From Chlorobiaceae bacterium (GTDB lineage Bacteria > Bacteroidota > Chlorobiia > Chlorobiales > Chlorobiaceae), in contig JAAXWO010000005.1 in assembly GCA_013334965.1 (NCBI GenBank), forward strand, positions 62,001 to 126,000: a stretch of 64,000 bases of DNA, written 5' to 3'. Each line of letters begins with the position of its first letter. The first letter of the stretch is position 1. The notes below the pieces were generated by a model. The model did no database searches. It was not told where the DNA came from and was given only the letters and a program-made list of their open reading frames with translations. Shown piece by piece: positions 8,571-16,151 of this stretch. The position numbers and the translations under genes were made by a program.

Positions 8571-8780
8571 TCTCCCCCGGGTTGAAACCCGGGGCAACTG
8601 GAATGTAGGAGGATTGAATGTCCGGAGGGCTGAAGCCCTCCTGAATATGAGAGGTTGAAACCCAGGGCAACTGGAATGTAGGAGGGTTGAATGTCCGGAG
8701 GGCTGAAGCCCTCCTGAATATGAGAGGTTGAAACCCGGGGCAACTGGAATGTAGGAGGGTTGAATGTCCGGAGGGCTGAA
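8571..8780 (+). repeat. 73-bp tandem repeat array (left arm, 2.7 copies)
   Basis: Two full units (8581-8653, 8654-8726) and a partial third (8727-8780) of a 73-bp sequence. Each unit contains a hairpin GAGGGCTGAAGCCCTC and a GTTGAAACCCGGGGC segment; in the outermost copy, the bases at 8573-8596 complete a second hairpin (CCCCGGGTT, GA, AACCCGGGG). The units differ from one another by only a base or two. The same unit occurs in the opposite orientation at 10711-10881, so the arrays face each other across coaE, a lipoprotein gene and sodB. No spacers separate the units, so this is not a CRISPR. Confidence 0.92.
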
Positions 8781-8837
8781 ATCTTCCCTGGTGAAGGAGT
8801 CATTCCATCATGGTTCCTTTGGCCCCGGGTCGATCTG

Positions 8838-9470
8838 TTAATCCGAAGGGATAAGGCTCATCAGGCTTTTATAGACCTGTTCGGTCTGGGTGCGAAGCTC
8901 TTCGAGCGTGCCGTCGTTGAAAATCACGTAATGGGCCCGTTCGATCAGCCTCTCCTGCGGCCATTGCGCCTGCATCCGTTTCCGGACCTCTTCTCGGGTT
9001 CCGATACCCCGCGCCATGGCTCGTTCGACCCTTAAATCATTATCGGCAGCCACCACGATGATGCGATCGAGTTCGCCCTCCATACCCGACTCGAAGATGA
9101 TCGCCGCCTCCTTGCAAAGAATCTTCTTTCCCTCCCGCGTGCAACGCCGCACCTCACGAAGGAACGCTTCACGGACTTTCGGATGAATGAGCCTGTTCAG
9201 GGCCGCCAGCTTTTCGGGATCTGAAAAAACTACAGCGGCAATGGCCTTCCTGTCTATGGAAAGACGCCCGGCCGGGTCTCTCGAGTATACTCCTGAACCG
9301 AAAATCTCCTCGATGCCCAGGATGACCCCAGGGTCCTCCAACTGGAGCTCTCTTGCAACCTTGTCGGCCTCGAATAGCTCACAGCCCATTTGGGCGAGAA
9401 TGGCGCATACCGTACTCTTGCCGCTCCCGATTCCACCGGTCACACCGACCAGCAAAGGTAAATGTTCCAT
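8838..9470 (-). CDS. coaE: Dephospho-CoA kinase
   Basis: Phosphorylates the 3'-hydroxyl of dephospho-CoA, the last step of coenzyme A synthesis. 210 residues, the usual length. The P-loop is GVTGGIGSGKST at residues 9-20, followed by the family marker FEADKVAREL and the LNRLIHPKVREAF segment that helps bind the substrate. The gene ends 58 bases from the left repeat array and begins 6 bases from the stop of the lipoprotein gene on the same strand, so the two form a unit enclosed by the inverted arrays. Confidence 0.93.
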   Translation of the reverse strand: MEHLPLLVGVTGGIGSGKSTVCAILAQMGCELFEADKVARELQLEDPGVILGIEEIFGSGVYSRDPAGRLSIDRKAIAAVVFSDPEKLAALNRLIHPKVREAFLREVRRCTREGKKILCKEAAIIFESGMEGELDRIIVVAADNDLRVERAMARGIGTREEVRKRMQAQWPQERLIERAHYVIFNDGTLEELRTQTEQVYKSLMSLIPSD

Positions 9471-9476
9471 TGCAGC

Positions 9477-9833
9477 CTATCGCCCCCTGGAAAGGTTCTT
9501 GCGGACCTGTTCCAGCACTTTACGCCAGCGTTGAGGATCCTGCGAATAGACTCGAAGCTTCGCATCGAAAGTTTTCTGGTCCATACCGTGCCTTGCGTAT
9601 AACGTATCCAGACCAGCAGAGGTCAATGCCGGTGTAGGGGCCTCCCCCTCTTTCGGAGAGATGCCGGATCGGCTCAGGTAATCGCCGTAGAAAGCTGCGA
9701 AACGAAGGTCCGCCGCATCAAGTTTCGGCTCCCCCTGCAGTCCGCAACCGGCGAGGAAAAGCCCTGACGCGAGCAAAAAAGTGAACCGTTTCAAAACGCC
9801 GCCGAGGCGTCCGGACAAAGGAATATTCATCAT
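9477..9833 (-). CDS. Small lipoprotein, DUF4296-like
   Basis: 118 residues from the ATG at 9833; an upstream in-frame ATG at 9872 and a longer frame to 9956 exist, but the latter would fill the whole divergent promoter region with sodB. A signal sequence ends in the lipobox LAGC (Cys near residue 30), so the protein is a lipoprotein. The mature part ends with LDTLYARHGMDQKTFD and YSQDPQRWRKVLEQV, the pattern of the DUF4296 lipoproteins of Bacteroidetes/Chlorobi, in which a D-x-L-Y-x-x-H-G helix precedes a Y-x-x-x-P-x-x helix. Function is unknown. It is upstream of coaE in the same unit. Confidence 0.65.
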   Translation of the reverse strand: MMNIPLSGRLGGVLKRFTFLLASGLFLAGCGLQGEPKLDAADLRFAAFYGDYLSRSGISPKEGEAPTPALTSAGLDTLYARHGMDQKTFDAKLRVYSQDPQRWRKVLEQVRKNLSRGR

Positions 9834-9964
9834 CAATTTGTTGCCGATCAACTCTTTTGAATTATTTTTCATAACCCCTGAAACTAAAAGGTCAGTAGCC
9901 CGGTTAACGGTTAAAACCTTACTTCCCAACGTAGCCTGTTCAACTTTAAAAATCAAACAACCTT

Positions 9965-10567
9965 ATGTCATACCAGCAACCAGCACTCCCCTACGCCGAC
10001 AACGCCCTCGAACCATACATTTCGGCACAGACCATCGGGTTTCATTACGGCAAGCACCACGCGACCTACATCAAAAACTACAACGGCCTTGTAGAAGGAA
10101 CCCCATTCGAGACCAAGAGCATCGAAGAGGTGATCTGCGAAACAGCTGCCGATTCTGCAAAAGTCGGCGTTTTCAACAACGGTGCTCAGGCCTGGAACCA
10201 CTCCTTCTACTGGAACTGCCTTACCCCGAACGGCGGAGGCGAACCATCCGGAGAGATCGCTGACAAGATCGTCGCAGACTTCGGTAGCGTAGACAAGTTC
10301 AAGGATGAGCTGAAGAACGCTGCAGCAACCCAGTTCGGCAGCGGTTGGGCATGGCTCGTGCTCGACAACGGAACGCTCAAGGTAGTCAAAACAGGTAACG
10401 CACAGACCCCTCTGGCCAGCGGCCAGACACCACTGCTCTGCGTGGACGTCTGGGAACACGCTTACTACCTCGACTACCAGAACAGACGCCCAGACCACGT
10501 CGCTGCGGTTATCGACCACCTCCTCAACTGGAAGTTCGCCAACGACAACTACCTTGCCGCGAAATAA
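9965..10567 (+). CDS. sodB: Superoxide dismutase, iron type
   Basis: Dismutates superoxide to peroxide and oxygen in the cytoplasm. 200 residues with the metal ligands in place: His in FHYGKHHATYI (near 27), His in QAWNHSFYW (near 79), Asp and His in DVWEHAYYLDYQN (about 160-164). The second-shell pattern FNNGAQAWNHSFYW, with Gln in the N-terminal domain, is the Fe-SOD form. It protects an otherwise anaerobic phototroph from oxygen exposure. It is divergent from the lipoprotein-coaE pair and has its own terminator directly downstream. Confidence 0.93.
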   Translation: MSYQQPALPYADNALEPYISAQTIGFHYGKHHATYIKNYNGLVEGTPFETKSIEEVICETAADSAKVGVFNNGAQAWNHSFYWNCLTPNGGGEPSGEIADKIVADFGSVDKFKDELKNAAATQFGSGWAWLVLDNGTLKVVKTGNAQTPLASGQTPLLCVDVWEHAYYLDYQNRRPDHVAAVIDHLLNWKFANDNYLAAK

Positions 10568-10586
10568 GCGACAGACGACGACAATC

Positions 10587-10617
10587 GGAAAAGGCCCCAG
10601 ACCATGGGGCCTTTTCC
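10587..10617 (+). terminator. Rho-independent terminator of sodB
   Basis: A perfect 13-bp stem (GGAAAAGGCCCCA and its complement) with a 5-base loop at 10600-10604, starting 20 bases after the sodB stop. The right arm ends in CCTTTTCC followed by ATTT. Confidence 0.9.
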
Positions 10618-10659
10618 ATTTCCTGCCAAAAATCTGCTCAGACCGTTCACGGCTCTCAT

Positions 10660-10881
10660 TCTCTCACGAGGAATTCAGCCCTCGGGACACGCTGGCCTCC
10701 TGCATTCCTGTTGCCCCGGGTTTCAACCTCCCATATTCAGGAGGGCTTCAGCCCTCCGGACATTCAAAGCTCTTACATTCCTGTTGCCCCGGGTTTCAAC
10801 CTCCCATATTCAGGAGGGCTTCAGCCCTCCGGACATTCAAAGCTCTTACATTCCTGTTGCCCCGGGTTTCAACCCGGGGGA
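10660..10881 (-). repeat. 73-bp tandem repeat array (right arm, inverted relative to the left arm)
   Basis: Units begin at 10711, 10784 and 10857, exactly 73 bases apart, and carry the reverse complement of the unit in the left array, including the hairpins GAGGGCTTCAGCCCTC and, at the outer edge, CCCGGGTTTCAACCCGGG (10861-10878). A decayed partial unit precedes them from about 10670 (GGAATTCAGCCCTCGGGACA). The outer end, AACCCGGGGGAGA, mirrors the outer start of the left array. The interval 10618-10888 holds nothing else that I can see; frames through the repeats are artefacts. Confidence 0.92.
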
Positions 10882-10888
10882 GAATGAA

Positions 10889-11743
10889 TCATAACCAGGG
10901 CATGCGTTCCACCTCGTCAAGGTTCACCGTTTTGGCCTTCGATGACCTCCTGAAATTGATGGTGAATCCGGGAGGATTGATGGCACGTTCATCATAGACT
11001 ACCCTGAGGCTTCTTGATCCTTCAATTTCATTATCCCGGAAAAGGGTCATGTCGATCTCTTTTGGTGTCATCAGCTGTCCGGTCCCTGCCGGCTGCATCT
11101 GGTAACCGGCGAACCGGAACTCCAGGGTTTTCCTGCCTGACATATCAAAGAAGGTGATTCCTTCAAGAACTTTCGAAGCCTGGTCTACGACCATCTCCTT
11201 CGTTCCGTTTCCAGACCTTACCGTAAACCCGACTTTCCCGCCTCCCTGCCGGACAGACTCAATGGCGCTGACAGGCTCTGGCATGTCGGCCATACCGAAA
11301 AGCGTCTCAGTCAACTGGCCGAACCCGGCCTTCACCCCGATGATCTTCCCGAGATTCTCGCCGTTATTCCTGCCAACCAGCATCCTGTTGTTCAGCATGT
11401 CGTGAACGAACAGGGAATCCGGACGGATCAGCATATCAGCCACAGGCCAACCGAAAATCCCGGCCGTTACGATAAGCCTGGCATCCCTCGATTTTTGAAC
11501 CTGAACCGTACAATAGGCCTTCGCGTTGCGATTCGGAGTCTTTAGGTAAAGATCGGCATACCCGTCCAGCGCATTGACCATGCCTGCGCCGACGGAGGCG
11601 TCGCGGTAAAGACGCTTCAGCTCCTGCGACAGTTCAACCCTGTTGGTCGCAGGAAGTGGCGCCCTGGTTATCGTTTCGACCTGAGCGCAACCTGCGACAG
11701 CAAGCAGCGCGAAGAGGCATAAACCCCAGATACCTTTTTTCAT
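10889..11743 (-). CDS. DUF4292-like lipoprotein
   Basis: 284 residues from the ATG at 11743, which has GGAG at a spacing of 6 bases; a GTG at 11758 is less likely. The signal sequence ends with the lipobox VAGC (Cys at about residue 19). The mature protein has the features of the Bacteroidetes/Chlorobi DUF4292 family (distantly LolA/LolB-like): a YADLYLKTP strand, a middle DSLFVHDMLNNRMLVG segment, and a C-terminal region ending in PPGFTINFRRSSKAKTVNL. Such proteins are predicted outer-membrane or periplasmic lipid-handling lipoproteins, but no function is proven. It stands alone, convergent with the right repeat array. Confidence 0.75.
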   Translation of the reverse strand: MKKGIWGLCLFALLAVAGCAQVETITRAPLPATNRVELSQELKRLYRDASVGAGMVNALDGYADLYLKTPNRNAKAYCTVQVQKSRDARLIVTAGIFGWPVADMLIRPDSLFVHDMLNNRMLVGRNNGENLGKIIGVKAGFGQLTETLFGMADMPEPVSAIESVRQGGGKVGFTVRSGNGTKEMVVDQASKVLEGITFFDMSGRKTLEFRFAGYQMQPAGTGQLMTPKEIDMTLFRDNEIEGSRSLRVVYDERAINPPGFTINFRRSSKAKTVNLDEVERMPWL

Positions 11744-11907
11744 CAACATCTCCTTCACTTATTCATCGTTTACACACAAGCCGTTCATCCCTCAACAAGC
11801 AATATCCATTTGCACAATCTACAGTCAAAATGGGGTTGATAGTTCTGAAATGTTATTTTAAATCAAATCCGACCTACATCAAACAAGAAACCTGGAGTTT
11901 TTGATTA

Positions 11908-13092
11908 ATGCGATCACTGTACCTCAAACCAAAAGAGCACAAACGGCTGCTTACCGGCCACCTGTGGGTTTTCAGCAACGAGCTCAGGGAGGTACCCCGC
12001 GACATCGCCGCAGGCGAAACCGTCCGGCTCTTCACTCATGATGAACGCCTTCTCGGCACAGGGTTCTTCAACCCGCAGTCGCTGATCGCCTTCCGTCTTC
12101 TGACAAGGAACGAAGAGCAGCCCGACAGGAACTTCTTCAAAAGAAAAATCCTTGAAGCCCTCACCCTACGCGAAAAGGTCTACCCTGCTACGGAAACCAA
12201 CGCCTGGCGACTCGTGCATGGAGAATCCGACGGTCTTCCCGGACTTGTCATCGACAGATTTGACCGGGCTTTCGTCATACAGTCCTTCTCGGCAGGCATG
12301 GACAGGCACCTTCCGATCATCACGGAAGTCATCAAGGAGCTGTTCTCGCCCAAAGCGATCGTGCTGAGAAACGAATCCCCGCTCAGGGAGCTCGAAGGGC
12401 TTCCGCTTTTCAAGGAGATGATCCTTGGAGGCCAGGACGACGCGTACCAGGTCATCAATGATGACGGGGTAAGCTACAGGATCAACATCATGGAAGGACA
12501 GAAAACCGGATTTTTCCTCGACCAGCGTGAAAACAGGCGCATGATAAGGAAATATTCGGATGACGCCGACGTGCTGGATGTCTACACCAACGATGGCGGG
12601 TTCGCGCTCAACGCCATGCTGGCAGGAGCAAAATCGACCACCATGGTCGATATCTCGCAGGAAGCCTTGCAGAGAGCAGAGCAGAACGCCCGGATGAACA
12701 ATTTCGGTAACTTCTCCATCGTCGCCTCCGACGCTTTCGAAGCCCTGTCCAAACTCCATCAGGAGAACCGCAGCTTCGACCTTGTTATCCTTGATCCTCC
12801 CAGCTTCACCAAAAGCCGCAAAACAGTGCCGACAGCACTGAAAGCCTATACGAAGCTCAATCGTCTCGGGCTCCAGCTCGTCAGAAACGAAGGGTTCCTG
12901 GCAACGGCATCGTGCTCGCACCACGTATCTGAAGAGGATTTCCTCGCCACAGTGCACCTTGGAGCAATGCATGCGGGCAAACACCTCCGGCTGATCTGCC
13001 GGAACTCGCAGCCGCCGGACCATCCGGTCCTGCTTTCGATGCCCGAAACCAGTTACCTCAAGTTCGCCTGCTTCTATGTGACGAACCTTTGA
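11908..13092 (+). CDS. rlmI: 23S rRNA (cytosine-C5) methyltransferase, RlmI family
   Basis: 394 residues of the class I SAM-dependent methyltransferase family COG1092. An N-terminal PUA-type domain (residues 1-75, [20 protein letters not shown]) precedes a central domain and the catalytic domain, with the SAM-binding segment [18 protein letters not shown] (about 217-235) and motif [14 protein letters not shown] (about 292-303). The family methylates cytosine in 23S rRNA (C1962 in E. coli). GGAG lies 12 bases before the ATG. The gene is followed by a large hairpin at 13115-13155. Confidence 0.85.
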   Translation: MRSLYLKPKEHKRLLTGHLWVFSNELREVPRDIAAGETVRLFTHDERLLGTGFFNPQSLIAFRLLTRNEEQPDRNFFKRKILEALTLREKVYPATETNAWRLVHGESDGLPGLVIDRFDRAFVIQSFSAGMDRHLPIITEVIKELFSPKAIVLRNESPLRELEGLPLFKEMILGGQDDAYQVINDDGVSYRINIMEGQKTGFFLDQRENRRMIRKYSDDADVLDVYTNDGGFALNAMLAGAKSTTMVDISQEALQRAEQNARMNNFGNFSIVASDAFEALSKLHQENRSFDLVILDPPSFTKSRKTVPTALKAYTKLNRLGLQLVRNEGFLATASCSHHVSEEDFLATVHLGAMHAGKHLRLICRNSQPPDHPVLLSMPETSYLKFACFYVTNL

Positions 13093-13114
13093 GCACACTC
13101 TCTCCGTTTTGACG

Positions 13115-13155
13115 CTCCTCGTCCCGACAAAAGTCTCCCCTGTCAGGACGAGGAG
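13115..13155 (+). other. Long imperfect hairpin downstream of the rRNA methyltransferase gene
   Basis: Arms 13115-13129 (CTCCTCGTCCCGACA) and 13141-13155 pair over 15 positions with one mismatch around an 11-base loop. No T-run follows, so it is not a classic terminator; it may protect the 3' end of the upstream mRNA or mark a rho-dependent end. It starts 22 bases after the stop codon. The rest of 13156-13340 is AT-richer, with no gene visible. Confidence 0.6.
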
Positions 13156-13346
13156 TATCCTCCGCCATCGTCAGCCACCTCAATTGCTGGCGATAACCGC
13201 TCCATCTAAAGCAATAAACACGTTCAGATAAACTTCTGCCATAAATACGTTTACGCATACATCACGTTTTCGCGTATTTCTAAACATACTCTCACGTCAA
13301 CTACTCGCGCACATATTGAAAAGCGAAAATTCTTTACTGCAAATAC

Positions 13347-13374
13347 TTGCTGATATTGTTTTTTGATGTATATT
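13347..13374 (+). promoter_or_regulatory. Candidate sigma-70-type promoter for a small RNA
   Basis: TTGCTG (13347-13352), 16 bases, TATATT (13369-13374), predicting a start near 13381. It lies immediately upstream of a structured stretch ending in a terminator, with no gene in between. Based only on consensus matching. Confidence 0.45.
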
Positions 13375-13380
13375 TAAAAC

Positions 13381-13463
13381 GAGTAAGTCGTTCTCAACGC
13401 CCGTTGATTACGAATCTTACATGTGCAGCATGACGTATAGGGGTACGGCGTGCTGCTTTTTTT
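13381..13463 (+). ncRNA. Candidate structured small RNA with intrinsic terminator
   Basis: About 83 bases with no open frame. The first stem-loop is GTAAG(13383-13387)/CTTAC(13416-13420), then CGT/ACG, then CAAC(13395-13398)/GTTG(13403-13406) closing a GCCC loop. The second is a 13-bp stem (13425-13437 with 13444-13456; one G-T pair and one mismatch) with loop TAGGGG, followed by seven T residues. A consensus promoter precedes it. It does not look like tmRNA, 6S, SRP RNA or a tRNA. The T-run overlaps the stop of the convergent nucleotidase gene, so it could instead be a long 3' UTR terminator. Confidence 0.5.
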
Positions 13464-14040
13464 ATGCCCGAAAAGCCCGCACCAGATCATAAACCTCTTT
13501 CCATGAAGCAGCTCGCGGAGCATCGATATGCCTGTTGGTGCTATTGCTGAAGCAGATGGTATAAAGCCCTTTCTCACGAAGCTCGAGCACATTAGATGGT
13601 GTATCTTCCACGTAAACGTCTGCGCCGACCTGGGACTTCTCTTTCATGAAACAGAGATCCCAGTAAGGAATGCCGTGACTGTCAAGCCAGTTGACTGTCT
13701 GCTGCACTGCTGCTGCATGAAAGTAGTGAACAAACAGGCGATGGGTTATGATGCGTATCCGGTAACCGTCGTCAGAAAGCATACGCAGGTATTTCCTGGC
13801 TCCCGGCACCATCTCCATGCTGCTGAAAAGCTCACGTTGCGTCACGGCAAACCTGTGCAGGCTGTCATAATGGTTCCTGTCCACGATCCCCCACTCTGCG
13901 AGACCGTATGATACTTCAACCGGAAGCTCTTCAATCGGCTTTTCGAACCACTCTGCGGCAATCTGGCGCATGCGTCCGTAAAAATCTGCGCATACCCCGT
14001 CAAGGTCTACGCCGATGACGATATCGCTGTTTTCTGGCAT
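13462..14040 (-). CDS. 5'(3')-deoxyribonucleotidase-like HAD hydrolase
   Basis: 192 residues, NT5C family within the HAD superfamily. Motif I is [12 protein letters not shown] at residues 9-20, with both catalytic Asp residues; motif II is IRIITHR (about 95-101), and a motif III/IV region, [18 protein letters not shown], lies near 140-157. The family dephosphorylates (deoxy)nucleoside monophosphates; some bacterial members have unknown substrates. It is 32 bases downstream of the thioredoxin-like gene on the same strand and convergent with the candidate small RNA. Confidence 0.75.
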   Translation of the reverse strand: MPENSDIVIGVDLDGVCADFYGRMRQIAAEWFEKPIEELPVEVSYGLAEWGIVDRNHYDSLHRFAVTQRELFSSMEMVPGARKYLRMLSDDGYRIRIITHRLFVHYFHAAAVQQTVNWLDSHGIPYWDLCFMKEKSQVGADVYVEDTPSNVLELREKGLYTICFSNSTNRHIDAPRAASWKEVYDLVRAFRA

Positions 14041-14072
14041 TGCACAACCTGCTTTGAATGGGTTTCGTACTT

Positions 14073-14876
14073 TCAGAACGCACGGTCGAACGACCTGCGA
14101 TGCTTCATGGTAATTTCGTGCTCTTCACCGAGCAGCCTGAATATTGCGATACAGGCAAGCCTGGAGCCGTCGTCATCGTAATACCGGTTTTCCCGCAGCA
14201 CTCCGATGAAGCGTTCCAGTGCGCCGTCAAGGTCTCCATTGCGAAGGCTCGCGATCGCCCTGACATAAGCATCCTTCGAGACATCGTCAGGCAACCCGGT
14301 TTCGGAGCGCATCAGCAGCGCCGCAAGGGTACGGACCGCTGCGCCGAGATCGGCGTATTCACGATCACCCTCAAGCGATTCGGAAAGGGCGAGAGCCTCC
14401 GCAGGACGGTAAAAAAGGATCAACCTGATCAGCATGGCTGTTGCCGGGCTGTTCTGCGGCTCTTTCGTCACTATCCCTTCCAGAATGGCGACGGCTTCAG
14501 ACTCGTTTCCCGCTGCTGCAGCAGAAGCCGCACGATCCATATCTGCGGCATAGGGACTCGGAAGAGCTTTTTTTAGCCACTGCTCTATCTGATATTCGGA
14601 AAGGGCTCCCGTAAAGCCGTCGATCACGGAACCATTATGGAAAAGCCTGACGTCAGGTATGCTCCGTACTCCATATTGCGATGCAATTCCGGGAAAAGCT
14701 TCGGTGTTCACCTTCACAAGAACCCATCGGTCTCCTGCACGTTCTGCAAGACGCTCAAGCACCGGAGCAAGAGCCCGGCATGGCTCACACCATTCAGCCC
14801 AGAAATCGACAAGAACCGGAATGGTGGAGCTTTGTTCTATGACCTGGGTTTGAAAATCGAATGGGATGTTCTGCAT
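14073..14876 (-). CDS. Thioredoxin-fold co-chaperone of the CnoX/YbbN family
   Basis: 267 residues: an N-terminal thioredoxin domain (1-105) with the active site [14 protein letters not shown] and cis-Pro loop SIPDVRLF, then TPR-like helical repeats (about 120-230) and a C-terminal segment typical of YbbN. E. coli CnoX has lost redox activity (SxxC), whereas this copy keeps CxxC, as in several other phyla, so it may act both as holdase and oxidoreductase handing substrates to GroEL. Co-oriented with the nucleotidase gene downstream. Confidence 0.85.
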   Translation of the reverse strand: MQNIPFDFQTQVIEQSSTIPVLVDFWAEWCEPCRALAPVLERLAERAGDRWVLVKVNTEAFPGIASQYGVRSIPDVRLFHNGSVIDGFTGALSEYQIEQWLKKALPSPYAADMDRAASAAAAGNESEAVAILEGIVTKEPQNSPATAMLIRLILFYRPAEALALSESLEGDREYADLGAAVRTLAALLMRSETGLPDDVSKDAYVRAIASLRNGDLDGALERFIGVLRENRYYDDDGSRLACIAIFRLLGEEHEITMKHRRSFDRAF

Positions 14877-14984
14877 TGCGCTCCAATAAGTTGATGATTC
14901 AGGGCAGCAGCCATCAACCGCAGATCAATCGAAAGGGGCAAGAGGATGGCAACGTTGTAATGAAACTCTTTTCGCGCTCAAAAC

Positions 14985-15012
14985 GAAACCCTGTTCCCGG
15001 GAACAGGGTTTC
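14985..15012 (-). terminator. Palindromic hairpin terminating the small coiled-coil gene
   Basis: A perfect 28-base palindrome (GAAACCCTGTTCCC and its complement), giving a stem with a tight loop. On the minus strand it is followed by GTTTTGAG and sits 50 bases after the stop of the 59-aa gene, so it most likely ends that transcript. Confidence 0.75.
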
Positions 15013-15062
15013 ACAGTAACCGGCAGACCAATGCACGATGAAGAGTACCTGAACCCTAAGGA

Positions 15063-15242
15063 TCAGCCCTGCTGTTTCAGTTCAGAAGAGGCTTTCCTGA
15101 TGTAACTGGTGGCATCTTCAAGATGCTTCAGGGCCTGTCGGATTTCGTAATCGTCATCTACATCGGCTCTTGCCCGTTCGAGCCGTTTACGTGCATCATC
15201 GACTGCATCGACGGCAAGCTGGAGCGCTGAAACTGCAGACAT
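15063..15242 (-). CDS. Small helical protein, 59 aa, unknown function
   Basis: ATG at 15242 with a strong ribosome-binding site (GGGGAG six bases upstream) and TGA at 15063-15065. The product starts MSAVSALQLAVDAVDDARK and is entirely helical by composition, with alternating Asp/Glu and Arg/Lys and regularly spaced Leu, Val and Ala, suggesting a coiled coil or a two-helix hairpin. It has its own terminator. The strong initiation signal argues that this is a real gene; the family is not recognised. Confidence 0.72.
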   Translation of the reverse strand: MSAVSALQLAVDAVDDARKRLERARADVDDDYEIRQALKHLEDATSYIRKASSELKQQG

Positions 15243-15405
15243 GATATCTCCCCTGGTAGATAGAGGTTGAAAAAAAGCCCTTACCCGAACGATAATTTAC
15301 AGAACAGTAATCCATCGATGCAATGGCAAGTCCTCGCTTAGTTGTAATCGAGGAACAGATAGAAAATAGTTCAGCGTTACTATATTCACAGTATACCCAT
15401 GACAC

Positions 15406-15421
15406 AATCGAACGTTCGATT
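15406..15421. promoter_or_regulatory. Perfect 16-bp palindrome, candidate operator of the DUF2141-ydbH operon
   Basis: AATCGAACGTTCGATT lies 18 bases before the ATG of the DUF2141 gene. A TATATT at 15381-15386 could be a -10 element, placing the palindrome just past the transcription start, a usual site for repressors. No regulator gene is adjacent. Confidence 0.5.
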
Positions 15422-15439
15422 ACTCATTAAACAATTGAA

Positions 15440-15913
15440 ATGAAAAAAACGATTTCAACCCTTGGGTTGCTCACTGCACTTACAGGAACCGCCTTTGCCC
15501 AGGAAGATCTCGCCAATTCTGGTTGCATAACGGTAAACATCGATAACCTGCGCAGTTCGGACGGAAAAGTCGGTGTGGCCCTGTTCAAGGTTAAAGAGGG
15601 GTTCCCTGACAAAACAGAACGAGCCCTCGAAGGCAAAAGCATCGCAGCCGGAGACCATTGCATCGTCATGTTCGAAAACGTTCCTTATGGCACGTATGCA
15701 GTAAGCGTGCTGCATGACGAAAACGGCAATGGAAAAATGGATAAAACCTTCATCGGCATTCCAAAGGAGGGGTTCGGAACATCGAACAACCCGAAAATCA
15801 GAATGGGTCCGCCTTCGTTCTCGGAATCAAAGTTTGAACTCGGCAAAGGTGAGGTCACCCTCACGATCAGCATGAATTATCTGAATCAACGCTCAATCCA
15901 GAAACCGCAATGA
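15440..15913 (+). CDS. DUF2141 periplasmic protein
   Basis: 157 residues with a signal peptide cleaved after TGTAFAQ (about residue 21). The mature protein is a DUF2141 beta-sandwich: CITVNIDNLRSSDGKVGVAL, a middle ENVPYGTYAVSVLHDENGNGKMD (strand plus acidic loop that looks calcium-binding), then GIPKEGFGTSNN and a closing strand. The function of the family is unproven. Its stop overlaps the start of the ynbE-like gene (ATGA), so the two proteins are made together, linking this family to the envelope lipid-transport proteins that follow. It is the first gene of the unit 15440-18644. Confidence 0.85.
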   Translation: MKKTISTLGLLTALTGTAFAQEDLANSGCITVNIDNLRSSDGKVGVALFKVKEGFPDKTERALEGKSIAAGDHCIVMFENVPYGTYAVSVLHDENGNGKMDKTFIGIPKEGFGTSNNPKIRMGPPSFSESKFELGKGEVTLTISMNYLNQRSIQKPQ

Positions 15914-16134
15914 GCCGCAATAACCGATACAATAAAAAGGCCTTGGCACATACCCTGCCGGCAGCCGCAATGATCGCCGGTCTCGTGATGGGGGGATGCA
16001 GCCCTACCGTAAAGATCGAGGCTCCGGACAAACCGATCACGATCAATATGAACATCAAAATCGATCATGAAATCAGGGTCAAGGTGGACAAGGATCTCGA
16101 CTCTCTGATGGAAACCAAAAAAGGTCTATTCTGA
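15910..16134 (+). CDS. ynbE: YnbE-family outer-membrane lipoprotein
   Basis: 74 residues. The lipobox VMGGC gives a lipidated Cys near residue 30. The mature part carries the YnbE signature: PITINMNIKIDHEIRVKVD, then KDLDSLMETKKGLF at the end. In E. coli YnbE is a small outer-membrane lipoprotein that joins the C-terminus of the inner-membrane AsmA-like protein YdbH by strand addition, completing a bridge for phospholipid movement to the outer membrane. It overlaps the DUF2141 gene by 4 bases, and ydbL and ydbH follow directly, which supports the assignment strongly. Confidence 0.88.
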   Translation: MSRNNRYNKKALAHTLPAAAMIAGLVMGGCSPTVKIEAPDKPITINMNIKIDHEIRVKVDKDLDSLMETKKGLF

Positions 16135-16151
16135 CACGGAGAAAACAAACC

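Noticed and set aside
8571-10881. Possible CRISPR arrays
   Set aside because: Units follow one another with no variable spacers, the unit is 73 bp, the two arrays are inverted relative to each other, and no cas genes are present.
10604-10894. Open frames through the right repeat array (and the matching ones at 8498-8803)
   Set aside because: They encode only the translated repeat (LQPSGHS- and PGFQP-like peptides) and have no initiation signals.
15406-15421. LexA (SOS) box
   Set aside because: The Gram-positive-type box needs CGAAC and GTTCG separated by 4 bases; here they overlap into one palindrome, and the genes are not SOS genes.
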